The position numbers were made by a program, and so were the translations under genes. A DNA stretch of 6,047 nucleotides from Dehalococcoidia bacterium (GTDB lineage Bacteria; Chloroflexota; Dehalococcoidia; SAR202; UBA11138). Numbering within the stretch: the first letter of the stretch is position 1; each line of letters begins with the position of its first letter. The stretch is taken from contig JAAXHY010000211.1 in NCBI GenBank assembly GCA_012270665.1, forward strand, positions 1 through 6,047, written 5' to 3'. Shown here in pieces: positions 1 through 5,031 of this stretch. Below the pieces are notes generated by a model, which searched no databases, was not told the DNA's origin, and worked only from the letters and a program-made list of their open reading frames with translations.

Positions 1-1
1 G

Positions 2-490
2 TTGCTTGAGACGCAGAACCGGATGCTTGACAACATAGCCTACCTAGTAGGCTCAGAGTTGGAACGAAAGTTAGCGGTCATAGTTCCCAACCGACTCGAG
101 GCGCGGTTCAGGGTGGATGATATCCAAACACTTGTATATCAGGACCGACATCCAGTGGTGGATCCTGAATTCTTGCCAGAGATAGACCGAGCCATGGGAA
201 CCGGTGTCATTGACAGGCATCAGCATCAGCGGATACGACAAACAGATATGGTTGTACGCGCTCGCAGACGGGATGACGAGGCTATCGTATATTTCACAAT
301 AGAAGCCGCGAGTTCAATTCAGGACGACGACGTGGAACGATCTTTTATGACATCGGAATTACTCCATAAGATATTTGGAGAGGAGGTCGTACCTATAGTT
401 GTTGGGTATAGCGCTGCGCCCGGAGTCAGGGAGTACAATGCGGAATATAAACAGGGTAGAGTTGTAATTCTTATGGCGCGCGTGAGCTAA
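2..490 (+). CDS. PD-(D/E)XK nuclease-like (DUF3782-type) protein, C-terminal part
   Basis: The frame is open to the left edge, so the TTG at position 2 is probably internal and the true start lies upstream. The visible 162 residues begin with a segment around VGSELERKL (16-24), followed by an N-terminal lobe. A beta-strand core comes next: TDMVVRARR (Asp82) and then IVYFTIEAASS (Glu101). After it come DVERS (110-114), where many relatives as I recall them have DVERA, and a final strand pair, VVPIVVGYSAAP and GRVVILMARVS. This order, Asp, strand, Glu-x-A/S, DVER helix, 'vPvvvG' strand, matches a family of coiled-coil plus restriction-endonuclease-like proteins common in Chloroflexota and Cyanobacteria, whose function is unproven. 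The usual Glu-x-Lys is not visible, so catalysis is doubtful. By hand count, lines 1-60 and 301-360 are 50% and 47% G+C, against 63% for 661-720 in the next gene. It ends 20 nt before that gene. The family assignment is from memory and moderate. Confidence 0.6.
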   Translation: MLETQNRMLDNIAYLVGSELERKLAVIVPNRLEARFRVDDIQTLVYQDRHPVVDPEFLPEIDRAMGTGVIDRHQHQRIRQTDMVVRARRRDDEAIVYFTIEAASSIQDDDVERSFMTSELLHKIFGEEVVPIVVGYSAAPGVREYNAEYKQGRVVILMARVS

Positions 491-496
491 GAGAAT

Positions 497-502
497 AAGG
501 AG
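497..502 (+). promoter_or_regulatory. Shine-Dalgarno site for the PAL-like gene
   Basis: AAGGAG lies 8 nt before the ATG at 511. It is a strong match to the anti-Shine-Dalgarno sequence and fixes that start. It sits directly after the stop codon of the upstream gene (488-490). Confidence 0.75.
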
Positions 503-510
503 ACACCAGT

Positions 511-1464
511 ATGGGCGCGATAATCGGAGAAGGCGATTTCAGATACGAGCACATCATTGACTGGCACAAGATGCCCGAGGGCGCGAGACTGATCGAGACT
601 CCCGGCGTGGCCGTGGATTCGCAGGACGACGTGTACGCTTTCAGCCGCAATCCAGACTACCCCGTGATGGTCTTCGACCAGGAGGGGAACTTCGCGCGGG
701 GCTTCGGCAAGGGCATATTCGGCAACCGCACGCACGGCATATACGTCGGGCCGGAAGACACGATCTACTGCGTGGACGACGGCATCCACACGATGACCAA
801 GTTCACGCGCGAGGGTGAACTTCTGATGACCATCGGCACTCCCGGCGTCTCGTCGGAGATTTGGAAGGGAGATCCCTTCAACAGACCCACCCACGCCGCC
901 GTCTCCAGGAAGACCGGCCACATCTACATCTCGGACGGCTATGGCAACTTCAACGTCCACAAGTACACCGGCGACGGCGAGTACGTGAAGAGTTGGGGTG
1001 GCCCTGGAATCGACCCGGGCGAGTTCCTGCGTCCCCACAACATAGCAGTGGACAACGATGACCGCGTACTGGTCGCTGACCGTGAGGCGCACCGAATTCA
1101 GGTCTTCGACGGCGACGGCAATGTGCTAGACGTGTGGAACAACATACACATGCCCAACGGCATGACCATCGGCCCGGACGACAACATCTACGTCGGCGAA
1201 CTGCCCGGCGCGACCCAGGCCGATCCGACACCGCCGCGACACGGACACCGGGTGACCATCTACGACAACAGCGGCAAGCGGCTCGCCCTGCTCGGCGCGG
1301 ACGACGAGGGCGAAGAGTCCGGCGCGTTCATAGCACCGCACGGCATGGGAGTGGACAGCAGCGGGAACATATACGTCGGAGAGGTGTCCTTCACCATCCG
1401 GGGCAGCCGCATGGACCCGCCCAAAGAGCTCCGCAGCTTCACCAAGCTCGCCAAGGTCAGCTAG
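511..1464 (+). CDS. Six-bladed NHL beta-propeller, peptidyl-alpha-hydroxyglycine alpha-amidating lyase (PAL)-like
   Basis: A 317-residue protein made of NHL-type blades (GVAVDSQDDVYAF at 32-44, HNIAVDNDDRVLVADRE at 176-192, HGMGVDSSGNIYVGE at 277-291). It has no signal peptide or membrane segment, so it is probably cytoplasmic. In animals PAL splits peptidyl-alpha-hydroxyglycine into an amidated peptide and glyoxylate at a Zn site. From memory, rat PAL uses His585, His690 and His786 as zinc ligands with Arg533, Tyr654 and Arg706 nearby. Here His75, His176 and His277 recur about every 101 residues, Tyr144 lies 69 residues after His75 (as 654 after 585), Arg191 sits in ADREAHRIQVF, and Arg46 in YAFSRN. 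The zinc-lyase geometry therefore looks intact. No hydroxylating monooxygenase (PHM) is encoded nearby, so the bacterial substrate is probably not an amidated hormone, and many bacterial members are called only 'NHL repeat protein'. The start is fixed by the AAGGAG 8 nt upstream. A 142-nt gap separates it from the Rieske gene. Confidence 0.85.
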   Translation: MGAIIGEGDFRYEHIIDWHKMPEGARLIETPGVAVDSQDDVYAFSRNPDYPVMVFDQEGNFARGFGKGIFGNRTHGIYVGPEDTIYCVDDGIHTMTKFTREGELLMTIGTPGVSSEIWKGDPFNRPTHAAVSRKTGHIYISDGYGNFNVHKYTGDGEYVKSWGGPGIDPGEFLRPHNIAVDNDDRVLVADREAHRIQVFDGDGNVLDVWNNIHMPNGMTIGPDDNIYVGELPGATQADPTPPRHGHRVTIYDNSGKRLALLGADDEGEESGAFIAPHGMGVDSSGNIYVGEVSFTIRGSRMDPPKELRSFTKLAKVS

Positions 1465-1495
1465 GCGACCGTACCGCCGGAAGCGTAGTTGCAAT

Positions 1496-1527
1496 GGCGC
1501 GGATGGGTATAAGAGTCCGCCCGCGCC
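1496..1527 (+). other. GC-rich hairpin between the PAL-like and Rieske genes
   Basis: GGCGCGG (1496-1502) pairs perfectly with CCGCGCC (1521-1527). After one A/C mismatch, the stem can extend by T-G, G-C, G-C and G-T pairs around the loop TATAAGAG (1508-1515). No T-run follows, so it is not a classical intrinsic terminator. It could protect the 3' end of the PAL-like mRNA or act as a weak transcription barrier. The structure is drawn by eye and no folding energy was computed. Confidence 0.4.
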
Positions 1528-1567
1528 GCAGATACTCATAACAACATAAGATCGAGAGCCGGGAGCG

Positions 1568-1573
1568 GATAAT
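1568..1573 (+). promoter_or_regulatory. Possible -10 box upstream of the Rieske gene
   Basis: GATAAT matches the bacterial -10 consensus TATAAT at five of six positions and lies 33 nt before the ATG at 1607. No convincing -35 box is seen at the right distance. The 142-nt gap is long compared with the other spacers here, which makes a separate promoter plausible but unproven. Confidence 0.25.
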
Positions 1574-1595
1574 CGAAACTTAACATAAGGGCGTA

Positions 1596-1601
1596 GGGAG
1601 G
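1596..1601 (+). promoter_or_regulatory. Shine-Dalgarno site for the Rieske gene
   Basis: GGGAGG lies 5 nt before the ATG at 1607 and supports that start. The start also leaves a complete Rieske domain just downstream. Confidence 0.7.
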
Positions 1602-1606
1602 CCATC

Positions 1607-3355
1607 ATGACCGCAGCGACGAAGAACCTGATCAGAGTCGGCAGCGTGGAAGAGGTGAAGCAGCGAGGGTGTATGGTCGTGACGGGTGGCGGGCATACGA
1701 TAGCGGTATTCAGGCGCGATGACGAGTTCGCCGCGGTGGACAACAGGTGTCCGCACATGGGCTTCCCGCTGGACAGGGGGACCGTCAAGAACGGCATTCT
1801 CACCTGCCACTGGCACCACGCCCGGTTCGACCTTTCGAGCGGCGGCACTTTCGACCCCTTCGCGGACGACGTGAGGTCGTTCCCGGTGTCCGTGGAGGAT
1901 GGTGATGTGTGGGTTGATCCCAGTCCGCCGGAACCGGACCCAATCGAACGCTGGTCGCATCGCCTCGAAGACGGGCTGGAGCACAACATCCGGCTGGTGG
2001 TAGCAAAGTCGGCGCTCGGGCTGAACTCGTCCGAAGCGGACTACCGAGTCCCGCTGACAATAGGGGCGCAATTCGGCACGACCTACTCGGCGCAGGGCTG
2101 GGGACAGGCGATGACGATGCTGACCTGCGCCGCGAACATCCGGGAAAGGCTCAATGAGGAAGACAGGCCGCGAGCGTTGTACCAGGGACTCAGGCAGGTT
2201 GCTTCGGAGTGCGCCGGAAGGCCGCCCCGCTTCCTAGTGGACCCCCTGCCCACCGGCGAGACCAGGCCGGAGGTGTTCAAGGACTGGTTCCGAAGTTTCA
2301 TCGAGGTGCGAGACGACGAGGGCGCGGAACGCTCGCTGCGAACGGCGATAGACCTGGGCATATCCCAGCGCGAGATCGCGGATATCGTGTTCGCGGCCGC
2401 CACCGACAGGATATACCTGGACGCGGGCCATGTGCTGGACTTCTGCAACAAGGCGTTCGAGATTCTTGACCACATAGGCTGGGAACACGCGGGGCAGGTT
2501 CTGACCAGCCTGGTGCACGGCATGGCCTCCGCGAGACGCAGCGAGGAACTCAACTCCTGGCGTAACCCGATAGACCTGTCGTCGCTGGTATGGGAGGCGC
2601 GGGACGCGCTACCCGGTCTGTGGGAAGAGGGAGCGAAGTCACGTGGCGAGTGGGACGCGGAGGACGCGCTCGTCGGCGTCATACTGGAAGACGACCCTGT
2701 GGCTACCATCGAAGTTCTCAAGGACGCAGTCGCGGAGGGCGCGACCGAGGAACAGATGGGGAGCGCGGTCGCATACGCCGCCTTCCTGAGAATGGCGCGA
2801 TTTCACACTTCCAACGAGTTCGGTGACTGGGACACTGTACACAACACGCTCACAGCGGCGAACGCGCTTCACCAGGCATTGAAGCGGGCACCGTCCATCG
2901 AACTCACCCGCGCCGTGTTCGACGTGGCTATGAGCATATATCTGGACCGCTTTCTCAATATGCCCGCGCAGCGTCTCCCCGATCCGAACGGCGCGCGGCC
3001 CCATGAAGATCTGGGCGAAAGCATCCTGAAAGCGATGGACTCGCAACAACAGGTGGAGCAGTCCGCCAGTCTGGTGAGTGACTACGTATCCGGGTCCCCC
3101 GATCCGGACGGGGTCCTGCCCGTGCTGGCCCACGCGATGCTGCGGGAGGACTCGACCTTCCACCACTTCCAGATAGTCGAGGCGGCGCTGAAGCAGTACG
3201 AGGATCGCAGGGGAACGGACTCGGCGAGGCACGTGCTGATCGGGCTGGCAAGATTCCTGGCGGCGCACTATCCCACGCCAAGGGCGGTGAACCAGACATA
3301 CGGCATCGCCGTGAGATTGCAGCGCGGCGACGAGATATTCAGGGAAGACGGCTAG
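1607..3355 (+). CDS. Rieske [2Fe-2S] domain fused to a long His-rich helical domain of unknown function
   Basis: A 582-residue protein. Residues 8-105 form a Rieske ferredoxin-like domain with both cluster motifs: Cys48-Pro-His50 in NRCPHMG and Cys67-His-Trp-His70 in TCHWHHARFDL. A [2Fe-2S] cluster held by two Cys and two His is therefore expected. There is no signal peptide, so it should be cytoplasmic. Residues from about 120 to 575 are mostly helical with many well-placed His and acidic residues: His126 (EHNIRLVV), TDRIYLDAGHVLDF (266-279), His304, RFHTSNEFGDWDTVH (398-412), NALHQAL (419-425), HH at 519-520 and His554. I recognise this architecture from Chloroflexota and Actinobacteria proteins annotated only as 'Rieske (2Fe-2S) protein'. 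It is not a ring-hydroxylating oxygenase alpha subunit, since the usual D/E-x-H-x4-H iron motif and fold length do not match. The His-rich part could hold a metal or be a questin-oxidase-like oxidase, but that is inference. The TA antitoxin starts 49 nt downstream. Confidence 0.85.
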   Translation: MTAATKNLIRVGSVEEVKQRGCMVVTGGGHTIAVFRRDDEFAAVDNRCPHMGFPLDRGTVKNGILTCHWHHARFDLSSGGTFDPFADDVRSFPVSVEDGDVWVDPSPPEPDPIERWSHRLEDGLEHNIRLVVAKSALGLNSSEADYRVPLTIGAQFGTTYSAQGWGQAMTMLTCAANIRERLNEEDRPRALYQGLRQVASECAGRPPRFLVDPLPTGETRPEVFKDWFRSFIEVRDDEGAERSLRTAIDLGISQREIADIVFAAATDRIYLDAGHVLDFCNKAFEILDHIGWEHAGQVLTSLVHGMASARRSEELNSWRNPIDLSSLVWEARDALPGLWEEGAKSRGEWDAEDALVGVILEDDPVATIEVLKDAVAEGATEEQMGSAVAYAAFLRMARFHTSNEFGDWDTVHNTLTAANALHQALKRAPSIELTRAVFDVAMSIYLDRFLNMPAQRLPDPNGARPHEDLGESILKAMDSQQQVEQSASLVSDYVSGSPDPDGVLPVLAHAMLREDSTFHHFQIVEAALKQYEDRRGTDSARHVLIGLARFLAAHYPTPRAVNQTYGIAVRLQRGDEIFREDG

Positions 3356-3362
3356 GACAGCC

Positions 3363-3376
3363 TGATACAATGATAC
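3363..3376 (+). promoter_or_regulatory. Possible extended -10 promoter with a TGATAC direct repeat before the toxin-antitoxin pair
   Basis: TGATACAAT (3363-3371) reads as an extended -10 element: TG, one base, then TACAAT, one mismatch from TATAAT. No -35 box is needed for this class and none is clear. TGATAC occurs at 3363-3368 and again at 3371-3376, an 8-nt repeat overlapping the -10. A start site near 3378 would give a leader of about 25 nt ending in the GGAG at 3395. TA operons are commonly autoregulated by the antitoxin binding repeats over the promoter, so the pair could be an operator. That is inference. Confidence 0.35.
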
Positions 3377-3394
3377 TGACCGCAACAACCGGAC

Positions 3395-3398
3395 GGAG
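3395..3398 (+). promoter_or_regulatory. Shine-Dalgarno site for the antitoxin gene
   Basis: GGAG lies 6 nt before the ATG at 3405 and supports that start. Confidence 0.6.
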
Positions 3399-3404
3399 AC
3401 TATC

Positions 3405-3668
3405 ATGCGCTTTATACAGGAAGAAGAAGCCAAAGAGAGCTTCTCTGAGCTGATCGAGGCCGTAGCAAACGGCGAGTCCATCGCCATAATCCGCAATGGC
3501 TTCAAAGTGGCCGCCCTAGTTCCGACAGATGAAACGCACTTGAATTCTGAAGAGGAGCGAGAGCGCCGCAGACAGGGCGTAGAGAAATTTTTGGAAGCCC
3601 GAAAAGGGTGGGATAAAGTCAACGTTTCCGTCGAAGAGTTCATAGAGTGGCGATACGCGAGAGAGTGA
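3405..3668 (+). CDS. Type II antitoxin, Phd/YefM family
   Basis: An 87-residue protein with the Phd/YefM fold in its first half: EAKESFSELIEAVANGESIAI (8-28) followed by IRNGFKVAALVP (29-40), the classic 'A...FSEL...v..Ge...I.r.G.pvA.lvp' pattern. This half dimerises and binds operator DNA in the family. The second half is charged and probably disordered when free (EEERERRRQGVEKF at 49-62), with a last segment, FLEARKGW and VSVEEFIEWRYARE (74-87), expected to wrap the toxin and block its active site. Its stop codon overlaps the toxin start by 4 nt, so translation is probably coupled. Length is normal for the family. Function as an antitoxin is inferred from the family and from the adjacent PIN gene. 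Confidence 0.88.
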   Translation: MRFIQEEEAKESFSELIEAVANGESIAIIRNGFKVAALVPTDETHLNSEEERERRRQGVEKFLEARKGWDKVNVSVEEFIEWRYARE

Positions 3669-4072
3669 GCGCGTTTGTCGTAGATGCATCTGTTTCCGCC
3701 GTATGGGTGTTCAACGACGAGTCTAACCCTATGGCAGATGTTTTGTTAGCTGAACTCCGCGGCGATAGCTCTGGATTTGTTCCGCAACATTGGAGTCTTG
3801 AAATGTGGAACACGCTGCTAGTTGGAGCGCGGAGAGGGAGAATTGCGCTGGAAGATATTCCTAGCCGTATGTCATCTTTAGGCAGTCTCCGTTTACATAC
3901 AGATGCTGAGGCGCTTTTTGAAGATGACCTCTATCTGGCGAGGCTATACAACCTGACAATGTACGACGCAATGTACCTTGAGTTGGCACTGCGACGCAGG
4001 CTGCCGCTTGCCACGCTGGACCGCAGACTCTCTCAGGCCACTTCCAACGCGGGCGTCGAAACCCTGCCGTAA
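3665..4072 (+). CDS. vapC: PIN-domain toxin, VapC-like ribonuclease
   Basis: A 135-residue single PIN domain. The acidic residues expected to bind Mg and cut RNA are all visible: Asp7 in FVVDASV, Glu46 in WSLEMWNTL, Asp101 in MYDAMYLELA and Asp119 in LATLDRRL. VapC toxins typically cleave tRNA or rRNA, and the target here cannot be told. The chosen GTG at 3665 gives GTGA, a 4-nt overlap with the antitoxin stop, which is typical of TA pairs. An in-frame GTG at 3647 would add MAIRER and overlap by 22 nt, and neither start has a strong Shine-Dalgarno site. The first Asp lies within the first ten residues with the later start, as is usual. Hand-counted G+C of 3721-3780 is 48%, lower than in the flanking catabolic genes. 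The toxin reads intact. Confidence 0.87.
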   Translation: MSAFVVDASVSAVWVFNDESNPMADVLLAELRGDSSGFVPQHWSLEMWNTLLVGARRGRIALEDIPSRMSSLGSLRLHTDAEALFEDDLYLARLYNLTMYDAMYLELALRRRLPLATLDRRLSQATSNAGVETLP

Positions 4073-4084
4073 TACCCTATAACC

Positions 4085-4089
4085 AGGAG
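4085..4089 (+). promoter_or_regulatory. Shine-Dalgarno site for the SMP-30-like gene
   Basis: AGGAG lies 8 nt before the ATG at 4098. It also excludes the out-of-frame ATG at 4091, which is only 1 nt away from it. Confidence 0.65.
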
Positions 4090-4097
4090 AATGTCCC

Positions 4098-4964
4098 ATG
4101 ACCGACAGGCTTAGTGAAATCGTGGAGTCGGCGGAGGCCGAACGGCTGGCTACGGGCTTCGTGTTCACGGAAGGCCCATTGTGGCACGCGGACGGGTATC
4201 TGCTGTTCGTGGACATACGGCGCAGCCAGATATTCAGGCTGGAGCCCGGCGGAGAACCGGAACTCGCGCGTGAGAACAGCGGCGAGTCCAACGGGATGAC
4301 TTTCGACCTGCAAGGCAGGCAGGTGGTCTGCGAGATGATAAACCGGCGGGTGACCCGCCTCGAGGAGGACGGATCGTACAGCGTTCTCGCCGACAACTGG
4401 AACGGCCAGCGCATCAACCGTCCCAACGACGTGGTGGGCAGGTCGGACGGCAGCCTGTACTTCACCAATCCGGGCAGGGAACGGCTCGATCCGGCTGACG
4501 TGGATATGCAGTTCAACAGCGTCCATCGCATCCGGCCCGACGGCGCGGTGGACATGATCGCGCCCGGTATCGAGTATCCGAACGGGATAGCGTTTTCGCC
4601 GGACGAGAGCGTCCTATACGTCGCGAACACGCGGCCCGGCCAGTACATCCTCGCCTACGACCTCGATTCCGACGGCGACGTATCCGGCGTCCGCCACTTC
4701 GCCGATATGCCCTCCGAGTCGGCTAACAACGGCGTGCCGGACGGCATGAAGGTGGACATAGAGGGCCGAGTCTATTGCACAGGCCCGGACGGGTGCTGGG
4801 TGTTCGACCCGTCCGGCGAGTTGATGGGTATCATTCGCCTCCCGGAGTATCCGGCCAACTGCGGATGGGGAGGTCCGGAGAATCGCACGATGTACTTCAC
4901 CGCGAACACCTCCATCTATAGCATGGTAATGAAGACGCCCGGCACGGCGATACCGTCCGCGTAG
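4098..4964 (+). CDS. SMP-30/gluconolactonase/LRE family protein
   Basis: A 288-residue six-bladed beta-propeller hydrolase, normal in length. Key segments in order are FVFTEGPLWH (21-30), ESNGMTFD (63-70), RINRPNDVV (105-113), YPNGIAFSPD (160-169), VPDGMKVD (213-220) and a final blade around GWGGPENRTMYFTAN. From memory, human regucalcin binds its divalent metal through Glu18, Asn154 and Asp204, and contacts substrate through Arg101 and Asn103. The matching residues here are Glu25, Asn162 and Asp215, with Arg108 and Asn110 two apart in RPNDVV. The metal site therefore looks complete. Members hydrolyse sugar lactones, xenobiotic esters or organophosphates, so the substrate is open. No signal peptide is visible, so it is probably cytoplasmic. 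It begins 25 nt after the toxin gene and could be co-transcribed with it. Confidence 0.9.
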   Translation: MTDRLSEIVESAEAERLATGFVFTEGPLWHADGYLLFVDIRRSQIFRLEPGGEPELARENSGESNGMTFDLQGRQVVCEMINRRVTRLEEDGSYSVLADNWNGQRINRPNDVVGRSDGSLYFTNPGRERLDPADVDMQFNSVHRIRPDGAVDMIAPGIEYPNGIAFSPDESVLYVANTRPGQYILAYDLDSDGDVSGVRHFADMPSESANNGVPDGMKVDIEGRVYCTGPDGCWVFDPSGELMGIIRLPEYPANCGWGGPENRTMYFTANTSIYSMVMKTPGTAIPSA

Positions 4965-4983
4965 TCAGATCGGCGAAGGGTAA

Positions 4984-5031
4984 GCGGTCGTATCTTAATA
5001 TGACATGGGAACGATGATAGAGAGCGACCGC
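4984..5031 (+). repeat. Inverted repeat flanking the start of the lipoprotein gene
   Basis: GCGGTCG (4984-4990) and CGACCGC (5025-5031) are perfect 7-nt complements separated by 34 nt. Both candidate ATG codons (5005 and 5014) lie in the spacer. In RNA this could form a long-loop hairpin around the start. A 7-nt match in this distance can also arise by chance. Confidence 0.3.

Noticed and set aside
487..1092. 201-codon minus-strand frame opposite the PAL-like gene
   Set aside because: It lies wholly within the complement of a gene with intact propeller motifs, and its translation (Val/Asp-rich) shows no family pattern.
1496..1527. Intrinsic terminator for the PAL-like gene
   Set aside because: The stem is good but no T-tract follows, so it is listed only as a hairpin.
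1134..1541. 135-codon + strand frame overlapping the end of the PAL-like gene
   Set aside because: It is an Arg/His-rich out-of-frame translation of the PAL-like gene, with no domain.
1126..1989. 287-codon minus-strand frame spanning the PAL-like gene, the gap and the Rieske start
   Set aside because: It runs antisense to two genes with strong motifs. Its product is low-complexity Ser/Arg-rich with no domain.
3350..3362. Small GGCT/AGCC hairpin over the Rieske stop codon as a terminator
   Set aside because: The stem is only 4 bp with no T-run, too weak to call.
2639..3643. 334-codon open frame on the minus strand across the Rieske and antitoxin genes
   Set aside because: It is antisense to two well-supported genes and its translation shows no recognisable domain. 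GC-rich coding DNA commonly leaves such frames open.
3944..4648. 234-codon minus-strand frame opposite the toxin end and the SMP-30 gene
   Set aside because: It is antisense to the SMP-30 gene. Its Ser/Arg-rich translation has no domain.
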